From Alphaproteobacteria bacterium (GTDB taxonomy: Bacteria > Planctomycetota > Phycisphaerae > UBA1845), in NCBI GenBank assembly GCA_028285105.1, contig JANQQE010000021.1, forward strand, positions 372,001 to 436,000: a DNA stretch of 64,000 nucleotides. Direction: 5' to 3'. Shown one piece after another: positions 1 to 9,176 of the stretch. The notes beneath the pieces are model-generated. The model had not been told where the DNA came from. It did not search any database and saw only the letters and a program-made list of their open reading frames with translations. The position numbers were made by a program, and so were the translations under genes. Numbering within the stretch: the first letter of the stretch is position 1; every line of letters starts with the position of its first letter.

Positions 1-377
1 TCATCGGCGTGATGGCTCAACGCCTCGTCCGCCGCATCTGCGAACACTGCCACAGTCCATTCGAAGCCAACCGCGCCGAACGTCAAATGATGGGCATCCC
101 TGCCGAACGCGAGAACGTTCAACTATTCCGAGGTACCGGCTGCGCAAGGTGTGGACGAAGCGGCTACTACGACCGCCTCGGCGTGTACGAATTCGTCCCG
201 TTCGACCCGGGCCTGTCGGAATTGGTGATGAACAAGACGTCCACCGAGGAAATGTACGCCTACGCAGTCAATCACGGCGCAGTGATGCTACGCGACGACG
301 CCCTCGCCAAAGTCCGCCGCGGCTTGACCACACTCGAAGAAGCCCTCCGCGTCACCACAGTAGACATAAGCCGCTAA
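1..377 (+). CDS. PilB/GspE-type secretion or pilus ATPase, C-terminal fragment
   Basis: The reading frame is already open at the left edge (in-frame codons from base 3), so this is the 3' end of a longer gene and the GTG at 9 is not its start. The visible part begins with the MAQRLVRR segment that follows the ATPase core in PilB/GspE proteins. It then has two CxxC pairs (CEHC and CARC, about 35 residues apart), the tetracysteine zinc site of this family. The tail matches the family's C-terminal helical part (VYEF, then a GLTTLEEALRVT-like end). In type II secretion or type IV pili this hexameric ATPase drives assembly at the inner membrane. It is distinct from the Tad ATPase at 45 kb. Which system it serves cannot be told from this fragment. 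Confidence 0.9.
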   Translation, partial: IGVMAQRLVRRICEHCHSPFEANRAERQMMGIPAERENVQLFRGTGCARCGRSGYYDRLGVYEFVPFDPGLSELVMNKTSTEEMYAYAVNHGAVMLRDDALAKVRRGLTTLEEALRVTTVDISR

Positions 378-448
378 GAAACTCACAGCACCAGTCGAGC
401 GCGGGTGGCGCGAACTCAACAAGCCGCTACAATCTACTGAATGGGTGG

Positions 449-468
449 CCCACCTTTTCAAAGGTGGG
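449..468. repeat. GC-rich hairpin repeat, copy 1
   Basis: A perfect 9-bp inverted repeat (CCCACCTTT / AAAGGTGGG) with a 2-base centre lies between the ATPase fragment and the methyltransferase gene. It has no T-run on either side, so it is not an obvious intrinsic terminator. Similar C-run/G-run hairpins lie at 35320 and 54110, also just outside genes, suggesting a dispersed palindrome family. Confidence 0.5.
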
Positions 469-503
469 GAAGCCGATGATCCGCAAACCATAAAGAGCCA
501 AAC

Positions 504-1451
504 ATGCCCTCCACCACCAAATTCGAAAACGCAATAACCTGTGGCGACTGCGTCAAAAAGTTAGCCGCCCTCCCCGAAGACAGCATCGACCTCGTTTTCG
601 CCGACCCGCCGTTCAACATCGGCTACGACTACGACAAGTACAACGACAAACAAGACGACCAAGCCTACCTCGACTGGAGCAAGAAGTGGATCGCCGGTGT
701 GTACCGCGCGCTGAAACCAAATGGCACGTTCTGGCTCGCGATTGGCGACGATTATGCAGCCGAACTCAAAACGATTGCCACGCGCGAGGTCGGATTCCAC
801 TGTCGCAGTTGGGTGATCTGGTACTACACATTCGGCGTGAACTGCACGCGTAAGTTCTCGCGCTCGCACACGCACCTGTTCCACTTCACGATGGACCCGC
901 AGGAATTTACATTCAATTCCGAAGACATCCGCGTACCATCCGCCCGCCAACTCGTCTACGGCGACAAGCGCGCCAACGCCAAAGGCCGGCTGCCCGATGA
1001 CACTTGGATCCTCCGACCGCAAGACTTGCCCGAAGGCTTCCAACCGTCCGACGACACGTGGTACTTTCCAAGGGTGGCGGGCACCTTCAAAGAACGCGCC
1101 GGATTCCACGGCTGCCAAATGCCCGAGCAACTTCTGGGCCGCATCGTTATGGTCTCATCCAACCAAGGCGACATCGTCCTCGACCCCTTCACCGGTAGCG
1201 GCAGCACACTGATGGTCGCAAAGAAACTCAACCGAAAGTGGATGGGCTTCGAATTGTCGAAAGACTACGCCAAAGAGGCCCGCAAACGCCTGAACAACAC
1301 AAAAGAAGGCGACCCACTAACCGGACCCGCCGACCCCCAATCCAGCGCCCCCAACACAGCCAATGGCCGGCGTTTGGTCAACAAGCAGGATTCCACGAGC
1401 AGCAAAATGCCGCAGGAGTGCGCTGCCCCGCTCTTTGAGAATCAACGATAG
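504..1451 (+). CDS. solitary beta-class DNA methyltransferase (N4-C or N6-A)
   Basis: 315 aa. The catalytic DPPF motif is near the N-terminus (residues 34-37) and the AdoMet-binding DPFTGSGST motif near the C-terminus (227-235). This is the beta-class permuted order, with the target-recognition region between them. DPPF is less usual than DPPY or SPPY, so the methylated base cannot be assigned. The segment just before the AdoMet motif ([13 protein letters not shown]) occupies the family's motif X position. The last 45 residues are polar and look disordered. The ATG at 504 has no strong Shine-Dalgarno. No restriction endonuclease or specificity subunit is adjacent, so it looks like an orphan methylase acting in epigenetic regulation or as a remnant of a restriction-modification system. 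Confidence 0.88.
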   Translation: MPSTTKFENAITCGDCVKKLAALPEDSIDLVFADPPFNIGYDYDKYNDKQDDQAYLDWSKKWIAGVYRALKPNGTFWLAIGDDYAAELKTIATREVGFHCRSWVIWYYTFGVNCTRKFSRSHTHLFHFTMDPQEFTFNSEDIRVPSARQLVYGDKRANAKGRLPDDTWILRPQDLPEGFQPSDDTWYFPRVAGTFKERAGFHGCQMPEQLLGRIVMVSSNQGDIVLDPFTGSGSTLMVAKKLNRKWMGFELSKDYAKEARKRLNNTKEGDPLTGPADPQSSAPNTANGRRLVNKQDSTSSKMPQECAAPLFENQR

Positions 1452-1491
1452 ACAACAATACGGAAAGTCGCGTTGCTGGAATTTACCGAAA

Positions 1492-1990
1492 GTGAATCGA
1501 ATCTGGGCTAAGTTCAGAACCTTGCACAGAGGGCCGCTGTACTTCTCGGCGTTCCCGTTCTTGTCCGGCGTAGTCATCTGGTACACCGACCACCGTGTCC
1601 GGTTGAACTTTCGTCGCACAACCAATTGGTCACAAGTCTACGGCAAGCTAACCTTTGCCGAATGTGTCGTATGACTCCAAAGGAAATTCGCAGGAATCGG
1701 TCGATGTCGAATACACCTACGAAGTCGATGGCACGACTTACGAGAACGACCGAGTTTCGTATGCGACGCCCACGAATATCCGAAAGTACCAAGACATTTT
1801 CAATCACGGACAGGTGGTCAATATAAAGTACGACCCGGAAAACCCCGCCGACAGCGTCTTGCAGGACGGGATTCCCCCGAGCAGAAATGGAACAATTGCA
1901 TGGGTCGGCTTGGCATTTGCAGGCGCAATTTACTTCTTTATCGACAGTTTCAAGAAAAGCAACACAGACTTCGATAGCGCACTTGAATAA
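1492..1990 (+). pseudogene. DUF3592-like membrane protein, apparently frameshifted
   Basis: The intact downstream part (TTG at 1655 to TAA at 1988-1990) has the core of DUF3592 proteins: a YTYEVDG strand, then VNIKYDPENP followed by a VLQDG segment, then a C-terminal membrane helix. The family's expected N-terminal membrane helix and W-x-x-V-x-G strand lie immediately upstream in a different frame (from a GTG at 1492: a hydrophobic stretch with FLSGVVIWY, then NWSQVYGKLTFAECV). The two frames join near base 1670, where removing one base would restore a continuous protein of about 165 aa. It may be a decayed gene, a sequencing error, or a truncated 111-aa product starting at 1655. The function of the family is unknown. 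Confidence 0.6.
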
Positions 1991-2002
1991 GACTTCAATT
2001 TG

Positions 2003-3277
2003 CTACGATTCCGCAATCTTCCGCCGCAACATATTCAGCGCCGTTCGAGCCGACCGGTCTCGGATGACTTCTCGATTCAACCGTTCGCTGAACCGACACT
2101 CTTTGACTTTGACGCCCGCGCTGTCTGCCAATGCGATGTAAACAAGGCCGACCGGTTTGTCTTCGGTGCCTCCGCCGGGGCCAGCAATTCCTGTGATTGC
2201 CAATGCATAATCCGTTTTCGCAAGCGCACGGCAGCGTTCGGCCATCGCTTTGGCGCAGGGTTCGCTGACGGCTCCGTGTGTTTGAATGAGTTCCATCGGG
2301 ATGCCTAACGATTCGCTTTTTTGTTCGTAGCTGTACGGGACGAATCCGCCGAGGTAACACGCACTGCTGCCTGGCACGTCGGTGAGCATCGCACCCAACA
2401 ACCCACCGCTGCAAGACTCAGCCGTCGATACCGTCTTGCCCAACTCAGCCAAGCGCTTGCCAACGACTGACGCCAACGTGTCGTCGTCCTCGCCATAGAC
2501 CAACACGCCCAACCTTTTGCGCAATTCATCGATGTCAGTTTGCGCAAGTAGCTTTGCTTCTGCGTCGGAATCGCCTCGCGCTACAACCCGCACACTGATC
2601 ACACCCTCGCTCGCCGTCGTCCCCACCGATGGATTCCGACCGACCGCCATCAAATCGCTGATCTGCTCAGCCAGGTTCGACTCGCCCGCCCCAAACGTCC
2701 GCAGCACTCGAATCGAAACATGCTCGCGCCCTTCCATGGCCTCAACCACCGGTGTGACATACGCGGCAAACATCGCCTTCATTTCGCGCGGCACGCCCGG
2801 TAGCGAAAACACCTCCGCCCCGCCTATCCGCATCCGCAAACCGGGGGCTGTCCCCCACTTGTTTTCAAGCACGGCAGCACTCGCCGGTCGCATCGCCTGC
2901 CGCCGATTCGTCTCGGGCATCTCGCGACCAAGCGAAGCGTAAAACGCCTCTACCTGATTCAGCGCGACTTCGTCCAACACAACCGATTCACCGACAGCCG
3001 CCGCCAGCGCTTCGCGGGTCATGTCGTCTGCCGTTGGTCCAAGCCCACCCGTCATCACCACAACCTGCGCCAACCGCCCCGACTCGCTCACTTCATGCAC
3101 AATCGCCGGCAAATCATCGGCGATCGTCGCATGCCGCCGCGTCGTCACCCCCAACTCCGCCAGTCGTGCGGATAGCCATGCGCTGTTGGTATCCACGCTC
3201 GCACCGGTCGTCAGTTCCGTTCCCATCGCGATGATGTCTGCCCGAACCCTATTCGTATGTGTCACATTTTTTGCCAT
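2003..3277 (-). CDS. cinA: CinA family protein (nicotinamide-nucleotide amidohydrolase)
   Basis: 424 aa, full length for CinA. The N-terminal MoCF/COG1058 domain shows the GTELTTG start and TGGLGPTADD (residues 76-85). The C-terminal PncC domain begins near 255, with AESCSGG at 286-292 and ITGIAGPGGGTEDKPVG near 361. PncC-type domains hydrolyse nicotinamide mononucleotide to nicotinate mononucleotide in pyridine nucleotide salvage, and the N-terminal domain of fused forms can have ADP-ribose pyrophosphatase activity. It is convergent with the DUF3592-like gene (12-bp gap) and divergent from the ATP-grasp gene (114 bp between starts). No recA lies beside it here. Confidence 0.95.
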   Translation of the reverse strand: MAKNVTHTNRVRADIIAMGTELTTGASVDTNSAWLSARLAELGVTTRRHATIADDLPAIVHEVSESGRLAQVVVMTGGLGPTADDMTREALAAAVGESVVLDEVALNQVEAFYASLGREMPETNRRQAMRPASAAVLENKWGTAPGLRMRIGGAEVFSLPGVPREMKAMFAAYVTPVVEAMEGREHVSIRVLRTFGAGESNLAEQISDLMAVGRNPSVGTTASEGVISVRVVARGDSDAEAKLLAQTDIDELRKRLGVLVYGEDDDTLASVVGKRLAELGKTVSTAESCSGGLLGAMLTDVPGSSACYLGGFVPYSYEQKSESLGIPMELIQTHGAVSEPCAKAMAERCRALAKTDYALAITGIAGPGGGTEDKPVGLVYIALADSAGVKVKECRFSERLNREVIRDRSARTALNMLRRKIAES

Positions 3278-3391
3278 ATCGATTCTTCACCGCCCACACA
3301 TCAGTGGAGCCAACCCGCGCAACAGGGTATAGTGCCATCTCATGTACCTCAACGACCCCAAGCGTCTATTAAGGATTCTGCAAGGTATTCG

Positions 3392-4486
3392 ATGACCCGT
3401 CGCAAGCGACCCAGCGCAAAACCAAAACCTCGGCGCAATCGATCTGCAAGCAAGCCGGTCCTGCGAATCCTGTTTACGTGTGTGGGCAGGCGCATCGAAC
3501 TGCTCGATGCCTTTCGTCAAGCCGCCCGCAAGCTGCGCATCAAACTCGAAGTCCACGGTGCCGATATCAACCGCACCGCACCGGCGATCCACGTCGCCGA
3601 CGTCGCCCATCTGGTCCCCCGCATCGGTCATCGCAACCACATCTCGGCGCTCGCCACCCTGGTCGAAAAGAACAAGATCGACGCAATCATTCCCCTGATC
3701 GATTCCGACCTGCTCGCCCTGAGTCGGGCAGCCACCCGCTTCGCCAAACTCGGGTGTACCGTCGTGATCTCCAAGCAATCGGTCATCAAAACCTGCGGCG
3801 ACAAACTGTTGACCCACCAGTTCCTTAAGCGCGCCGACATCGACACACCCGAAACCTGGACACCCGCAGAAGCGCTCGCCCATCGCCGGCGGAAGTTTCC
3901 ATACTTCTTGAAACCCCGCGAAGGCAGCGCCGGTCAGGGATTGTACAAGATCAACGATGCCGACGAGTTGCGCGTGTTCATCAAGCGTCAACCCGACTGC
4001 GTGGTACAGGAATTCATCGAAGGCGTCGAACATACCATGGACGTCTACACCGGATTCGACGGAATCCCGCGATGCGTCGTACCTCGGCGAAGGCTTGAGG
4101 TGCGCACCGGCGAGGTCAGCAAGGGGCTGATCGTTAAGGACCCACGCATTATCGAAGTCGGGCGCTCAGTCGCGAATGCAATCAGTGGATTCCGAGGGGT
4201 CGTCACCGTCCAGTGCATGGTCACTTCAACGGGCCGCATCACAGTGATCGAAATCAACCCAAGATTCGGCGGTGGAGCCCCCCTGTCCATTCATGCCGGT
4301 GCAGACTTTCCCAAGTGGTTGATGACTGAACTATTGGGCAAATCGCTCAAGATTCGCGAAGACAGCTACCGCGACAAAGTGGCAATGCTTCGCTACGATG
4401 AATCACTCTTTATTGACGGCAATGTCAAATCACTGCTCGCAGAAACGACTCGCCAGAAATCGACTTTGACCGAACGGAAAACGTAG
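3392..4486 (+). CDS. ATP-grasp family ligase, PylC/CarB-like
   Basis: 364 aa from the ATG at 3392, which has AAGG 7 bases upstream; an in-frame start at 3257 would run back over the cinA start and is rejected. Residues 1-22 are very basic. A Rossmann-like pre-ATP-grasp domain follows (ILFTCVGRR, then DADIN-type and PLIDSD segments), then the ATP-grasp fold with FLKPREGSAGQG and, near the end, the metal-binding EINPRFGGG. Enzymes of this type join a carboxylate to an amine using ATP. The substrate is not evident; similar proteins appear in exopolysaccharide, cofactor and amino-acid ligation pathways. The HAD phosphatase gene starts 26 bp downstream, so the two are probably co-transcribed. Confidence 0.85.
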   Translation: MTRRKRPSAKPKPRRNRSASKPVLRILFTCVGRRIELLDAFRQAARKLRIKLEVHGADINRTAPAIHVADVAHLVPRIGHRNHISALATLVEKNKIDAIIPLIDSDLLALSRAATRFAKLGCTVVISKQSVIKTCGDKLLTHQFLKRADIDTPETWTPAEALAHRRRKFPYFLKPREGSAGQGLYKINDADELRVFIKRQPDCVVQEFIEGVEHTMDVYTGFDGIPRCVVPRRRLEVRTGEVSKGLIVKDPRIIEVGRSVANAISGFRGVVTVQCMVTSTGRITVIEINPRFGGGAPLSIHAGADFPKWLMTELLGKSLKIREDSYRDKVAMLRYDESLFIDGNVKSLLAETTRQKSTLTERKT

Positions 4487-4512
4487 GCAGCCGCCACAGG
4501 CGAAGGCACCCG

Positions 4513-5199
4513 ATGCAATCCATCCAAGCCGTCATCTTCGATCTCGACGACACGCTCTATCCGGAAAAATCCTACACTTTCAGCGGTTACCGGGCCGTCG
4601 CCCATGCCCACAGCGACATCCTCGGTGACCCCGAAGATACCCATCGAAGAATGTGTGAACTCTTCGACTCGCCAGACCGCGCGAAAGTCTTTAATGTTCT
4701 GCTCGAAGAAGCCGGAATCAGCGACCCGGCACCAAAAATCGCAGAGATGATCGAGTCCTTTCGCGCCCATGTTCCCACGATCGAGTTCTTTCCCGATGCT
4801 GCGAATGTGCTCAAAGAGTTGCGCCCCAACTACCAACTCGGAATCATTTCAGACGGATACCTAGTCGCTCAACAGAACAAAGTCGCAGCCCTACGCCTTG
4901 CAGCCAACATTGATGAAATCATCCTGACCGACGAGTTAGGCCGCGAATTCTGGAAGCCACACGCCAAGGCTTTCAAGCAAATCGCAGAACGCTTGAACAC
5001 CGAACATCACGCCTGCGTGTATGTCGCCGACAACCTCGCCAAAGATTTCGTCGCACCAAACGCGCTCGGCTGGCAATCGATCTTCGTCGATCGTCCAGAA
5101 GCCATCCACCGCTCGAATCAACCCCCAGACGGCGGAAACCCCAGACACACCATCAAAACGCTGGCGGAACTTCCGACACTACTAACTGCGTTGGCGTGA
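4513..5199 (+). CDS. HAD-superfamily hydrolase (HAD-IA type)
   Basis: 228 aa. The N-terminal FDLDDTLYP motif carries the nucleophile and general acid Asp pair. An alpha-helical cap follows. Motif II is the IISDGY stretch near residue 117, motif III contains KPHAKAF near 157, and motif IV is VYVADNLAKDF near 178. This is a complete HAD phosphatase. It follows the ATP-grasp gene by 26 bp on the same strand. ATP-grasp/HAD pairs occur together in several biosynthetic loci, so a shared small-molecule pathway is a reasonable but unproven inference. The substrate cannot be read from the sequence. Confidence 0.88.
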   Translation: MQSIQAVIFDLDDTLYPEKSYTFSGYRAVAHAHSDILGDPEDTHRRMCELFDSPDRAKVFNVLLEEAGISDPAPKIAEMIESFRAHVPTIEFFPDAANVLKELRPNYQLGIISDGYLVAQQNKVAALRLAANIDEIILTDELGREFWKPHAKAFKQIAERLNTEHHACVYVADNLAKDFVAPNALGWQSIFVDRPEAIHRSNQPPDGGNPRHTIKTLAELPTLLTALA

Positions 5200-5327
5200 A
5201 GAACAGGCATCGTGTTTGATTGGGTCAGGTCACTTTGATACAAATAGAGACACTCAAAACACGTCCGCATCCAGAGTGGCGTTTCGACAGGCCGGAGGAT
5301 GACTACTCTTACGCAAAGGATCGAATC

Positions 5328-5747
5328 ATGAAAATATTGGTGGGCTTGATACTGGTTGTTGGAATCGGATACGGCGCCATGCACTATGGCGGGCTGCTGT
5401 CGTTCGATCCGGCACAGCAAGGTCGCGACGCAAAAGCCGCCATCAAACCCGGCATGTCGTGGAAAAAAGTTGTTTCCGCCACGACCGAACCGACCGAATG
5501 CCGATTCTACGTTATTCAGAAAAAAAACATTGATGGAAACGAAATCGAAGTGACAAAGCCAAGCGCGTTCACGAGTTTTGACGGTGACAACCTTGCGAAT
5601 CGCCTTGCCGACGAATCGCTGCCTGCCGGTTTCGAGTTCCTCTATAAGTACACTGCCGACGTGCAATTTCTCGTCAAGTTCGATTCAGCCGGCGATGTCG
5701 AATACATCGCTGACGCCCCCACGATGAAAGACCTGCTGGATATGTAA
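5328..5747 (+). CDS. hypothetical single-pass membrane-anchored protein
   Basis: 139 aa from the ATG at 5328, chosen because AAAGGA sits 7 bases upstream; an in-frame start at 5220 gives a polar 36-residue extension with no ribosome site. Residues 1-22 form a hydrophobic signal or anchor (MKILVGLILVVGIGYGAMHY). The rest is a soluble domain with mixed beta-strand character and a PGMSWKKVV motif reminiscent of the GMs-x-x-eV turn in BamE/SmpA-like folds. That resemblance is weak. It is convergent with fmt. No function is assigned. Confidence 0.6.
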   Translation: MKILVGLILVVGIGYGAMHYGGLLSFDPAQQGRDAKAAIKPGMSWKKVVSATTEPTECRFYVIQKKNIDGNEIEVTKPSAFTSFDGDNLANRLADESLPAGFEFLYKYTADVQFLVKFDSAGDVEYIADAPTMKDLLDM

Positions 5748-5795
5748 GGCGATTCGGCGAGCCAGCCTCCAATGGGTCAAACATGGCATTGCGTT

Positions 5796-6752
5796 TCAAA
5801 GCTCGGGCACCGGTTCAAAACAATCGCCGGGGTTGATGTGACGACCGTTGACGTAGTCTTCAAAAGCCATTTGTCTGCCACCGGCTGGCTTGACTTCCAA
5901 TATCTCCAGGTACTGATCTGCAACAGCAACCTGCCGGCGAAAGTCCAGAACACCGGGCTTTTCAGCCGGCGTTTCCTTTGCGCCAGGTCTCGCCATCGCC
6001 AGCAACACCGTCTCTGATTTACCCGAATCCTGCGAAACAAACTTGCATCGCGCGCCGGGCCAATCCCATAAACCGTTGATTCGATTCGCCAACACCGCTG
6101 CCGGCTGATCGAATCGAATGCAACCGTCGCTCTTGGCAAGCTTTGGCGCCTTCGTCGCAAAAGTGTCATCTTGTGGCACTGGTTTGAAATCGGGACTCGT
6201 TTCCATCAGCTCAATCGTGGCATGGACCGCATCCACGCCAATGGCAGACAGCCGATCGTGCAATTCGCAGGCCCTTTCCTGCGGGCGCAGGCCCGTCGTC
6301 CGCTGCACATAGATGGGCCCCGCATCCATCCGATCCACCAATCGAAACGTGGTAACGCCCGTTTCTTCGTCACCATTGATCACGCTCCACTGAAACGGTG
6401 CCGCCCCGCGGTACTTCGGCAGCAGCGATGCGTGCAAATTGATGCAATCGTGATTGAACAACCCGCGAACCTCTTCGCCAATCTTTTGACCGAACGCGAT
6501 CGCCAACCCCAGGTCGGCATTCAACCCTCGGATGCGTTCGACAACTTCGGTGTCGTTAATATTCGGCGTCGCCAGCACTTCCAAGCCCAGTTCCGTGGCT
6601 TTGGCTTTGGTCGGTGTGCATTGGGTTTTACGACCGCGACCGCTTCCGCGATCGGGCTGGGTGATGACAAGGGGCAATTCATGCCCGCGATCGACCAACG
6701 ATCGCAGTGTCGGAATTGCAAACTCCCCCGATGCCATCAGTACGATACGCAC
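5796..6752 (-). CDS. fmt: methionyl-tRNA formyltransferase
   Basis: 318 aa, the usual length. It transfers a formyl group from 10-formyl-tetrahydrofolate to initiator Met-tRNA. The hydrolase-like N-terminal domain shows NLHASLLPKYRGAAP (105-119), giving the catalytic Asn105 and His107 and the SLLPKYRG signature; the catalytic Asp is in RMDAGP (Asp143). The C-terminal OB-like domain (LW-DWPGARCK, then a PGVL-type turn) completes the family architecture. The start lies 3 bp after the stop of def on the same strand, so def-fmt forms an operon in which the enzyme adding the formyl group and the one removing it are co-expressed. Confidence 0.97.
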   Translation of the reverse strand: MRIVLMASGEFAIPTLRSLVDRGHELPLVITQPDRGSGRGRKTQCTPTKAKATELGLEVLATPNINDTEVVERIRGLNADLGLAIAFGQKIGEEVRGLFNHDCINLHASLLPKYRGAAPFQWSVINGDEETGVTTFRLVDRMDAGPIYVQRTTGLRPQERACELHDRLSAIGVDAVHATIELMETSPDFKPVPQDDTFATKAPKLAKSDGCIRFDQPAAVLANRINGLWDWPGARCKFVSQDSGKSETVLLAMARPGAKETPAEKPGVLDFRRQVAVADQYLEILEVKPAGGRQMAFEDYVNGRHINPGDCFEPVPEL

Positions 6753-6755
6753 AGG

Positions 6756-7409
6756 TTAACGTCTCCGGCTCTTAGTTCTGGACGCAGACTTGGATGGATT
6801 GGCTTTTTTGTACTTCGAGGTGAGTTCTTTGAGGACTTTGCGGTGTGCGATTTCTTCGCCGGGCGATTGAAAGTCGAGAATCAGTCGTCCGTCGAGATGA
6901 TCGTTTTCATGCTGCCAGATGCGGGCCATCAAATCCTGCCCGGCGATTTCGTACTGCGAACCACCGACATCGAATGCCGTCAGCTTTGCTGCAACCGCCC
7001 GTTTGACGTGAACCGTCACATCGGGAATCGAAAGGCACCCCTCCTCCCCTTCGGCTTGACCTTCGAATTCGCTCAACTCCGGATTGATCGAAACATGATC
7101 GTCGCCAACCCCGCCCGTTGGATTCCAAACGAAGATGCGCAAGGCAAGTCCAACCTGCGGGCCCGCCAACCCGACACCGTTTCGACTGTGCATCAACTCG
7201 CACATTCGACGCGCAAGAAATGCTACAGGCTCGCCGAATTCGGTGATGGGCTCACACCTCTTGCGAAGAACCGGTGCTGGGTACTCAACGATCGCCAGCG
7301 ATTCGATGTTGATTTGATCCAACACGGGATGAACTTTCCCCCTGGCCACGTCACCCGACACCGACGCTCCGAACAGGTTGACACGGTCGTTCAACTCGTT
7401 AGCATCCAC
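6756..7409 (-). CDS. def: peptide deformylase
   Basis: All three family motifs are present: GVGLAGPQVG (78-87), EEGCLS (122-127) and QHENDHLDG (166-174). Cys125, His167 and His171 would bind the metal and Glu168 is the catalytic base. HENDH replaces the commoner HEIDH. The enzyme removes the N-formyl group from nascent proteins. The frame gives 217 aa from the ATG at 7409, but about 38 residues precede the usual N-terminal IVEYPAPVLR, so the true start may be an in-frame GTG or TTG near 7322-7325. The C-terminus ends in a basic Lys/Arg/Ser tail. It lies directly upstream of fmt. Confidence 0.95.
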   Translation of the reverse strand: MDANELNDRVNLFGASVSGDVARGKVHPVLDQINIESLAIVEYPAPVLRKRCEPITEFGEPVAFLARRMCELMHSRNGVGLAGPQVGLALRIFVWNPTGGVGDDHVSINPELSEFEGQAEGEEGCLSIPDVTVHVKRAVAAKLTAFDVGGSQYEIAGQDLMARIWQHENDHLDGRLILDFQSPGEEIAHRKVLKELTSKYKKANPSKSASRTKSRRR

Positions 7410-7543
7410 AGGTTGCGATTCGTAACAACCGCTCTTACAAGAATTAATAGCAATCTTCGACTCTACTCGCCACGACCCGGTGCGTCAATAATTCCAGGCG
7501 TTGGCAGTGGCTTGTCGCCAATGACTAAGAGTACAATTCATCA

Positions 7544-9016
7544 ATGGCCGCAGACTCTCCAAACGCAGACCTTCCAGGCAATGCATCGGTTGAACCGATC
7601 GATCCAGCGGTTGCGCGATATGAGGTGACCGAAGCCAAGAGCAAGTCGGCAAAGCGTTGGTTTGAACAGGCCAAGAAACTCGTTGACCAACGGAACTACG
7701 ATTACGCCATCAAATCGTATGTTGAAGGCTTAGCGCTTAACCCGGAAGCCGTCGAAGAGGGACTCATGCCACTGCGTGGGTGTGGCGTCGCCCGCTGGCA
7801 GACTGGCGGCAAGAAACCCGGCATGCGCGATGGCATGAAGTACTCGATGTCCGCAAAGGATCCTGTCAAAGCCATGGTAAATGCGGCATGGCTCCTCGCC
7901 CACGATCCACAAAGTTCTGAATACGCAGAAGGACTGCTCAAGAACGCCAACAAAGCCCATTGCGACCATGCCGCTCTCTGGATCGCTCCCATTTTCCTTG
8001 AGAACCTCAAAAACGACAAGAAAGCCAAACCCAAGAAGTTCACTGCCCTCAAGGACTATTGCGAAGAAGTGGGCGACCGCTGCCAAGCCCGGGGAGAATT
8101 AGCCGAAGGCTTAAAAGCCTTTGAAATTGGACTTGAAGCGCTGGCCGCACAGCAAGCTGTTGAGCCCAAAAATCGCGATCTGGGCAACATCATCCGCAAT
8201 CTTTCGACCAAACTGACCATCCTCCGCGGCAACTACCAGTCGGCTGACTCCTTCCGAGACAGCGTTCAGGATTCCGGCAACCAAGCCCGACTCCACGATC
8301 AGGACCGCATCGTCCAGTCCGATGAGCGGCAAGCCGAACTCGTGCAGCTCGCCCTGGAAGAGATGGAAGCCAACCCCGAGGTGGAAGCCAAGGTCATCGC
8401 TTACGTCAACCTGCTCATCAAGGACGAAAACGACGAGCGCGAATCCCAAGCCATCAAGCTCCTCGTCAATAAATACAAAGAAACCAACAACTACCGCTTC
8501 AAACAGCGAGCCGACGACATCGCCATCCGCCAGATGGGCCGCCACGCCCGAATCGCCAGGAAAGCGGGCGACGACGAGAAATACAAATCCCTAATGAAGC
8601 GACGCCTGACATTTGAAGTCGGTGCCTACAAAGAGCGGGTGGCCAAGTACCCCACTGACTTGCGTTTGAAGTACGAATATTCCCGCCGCCTGTTCCAGGT
8701 CAGCAAATTCGACGACGCCATTCCACTGCTGCAGCAAGCCCGCTCCGACCCCAAGGTTCGCCATTCGTGTGCCCTGTATCTGGGCCGCTGCTTCTTTCAG
8801 AAGGGCCTGTTCTCGCAAGCAGCCAGCATCCTGTCCGATGCCATCGAGGATTATGAGCTGACCGACGACGATATGGCCAAGGAATTGAACTATTGGCTCG
8901 GTCGATCGCAGGAAGACAACAAGGACTCCGCCGACGCCAAGAAGACCTATGGAAAGTTATTACAGGTTGATTATAATTACCGCGATGTTCGGGATCGGAT
9001 CGAAGGCTTGGGCTGA
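7544..9016 (+). CDS. TPR-repeat protein of unknown function
   Basis: 490 aa, no signal peptide or membrane segment, rich in Lys, Glu and Asp. Several helix-pair units are visible: one near residues 38-70 (WFEQAKKL, YDYAIKSYVEGLALNP), others at 170-205, and a cluster near 365-470 with FQVSKFDDAIPLLQQA, LGRCFFQKGLFSQAASILSDAIEDY and SADAKKTYGKLLQ. The central part is a highly charged helical region, probably coiled coil. It probably acts as a cytoplasmic scaffold, but no partner is suggested beyond its position upstream of rpsT. It is divergent from def. Confidence 0.75.
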   Translation: MAADSPNADLPGNASVEPIDPAVARYEVTEAKSKSAKRWFEQAKKLVDQRNYDYAIKSYVEGLALNPEAVEEGLMPLRGCGVARWQTGGKKPGMRDGMKYSMSAKDPVKAMVNAAWLLAHDPQSSEYAEGLLKNANKAHCDHAALWIAPIFLENLKNDKKAKPKKFTALKDYCEEVGDRCQARGELAEGLKAFEIGLEALAAQQAVEPKNRDLGNIIRNLSTKLTILRGNYQSADSFRDSVQDSGNQARLHDQDRIVQSDERQAELVQLALEEMEANPEVEAKVIAYVNLLIKDENDERESQAIKLLVNKYKETNNYRFKQRADDIAIRQMGRHARIARKAGDDEKYKSLMKRRLTFEVGAYKERVAKYPTDLRLKYEYSRRLFQVSKFDDAIPLLQQARSDPKVRHSCALYLGRCFFQKGLFSQAASILSDAIEDYELTDDDMAKELNYWLGRSQEDNKDSADAKKTYGKLLQVDYNYRDVRDRIEGLG

Positions 9017-9176
9017 GAAACACGCCTTCAAGCGGCCTGAAATGCCGATTTCACAGTATTTTTGTACTGCTTAAAAATGGGTGTTCCTCAAGCAAGACTT
9101 GGGAATCCCCCGCTGTAAATTGGCAAGCTTGTGCATTAGCAGGATCGTAAATTAGCAGGATTTGGAGATAATCGAA

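Noticed and set aside
6171..7628. Long plus-strand open frame (485 codons) opposite fmt and def
   Set aside because: Antisense to two clear translation-related genes; no domain signature.
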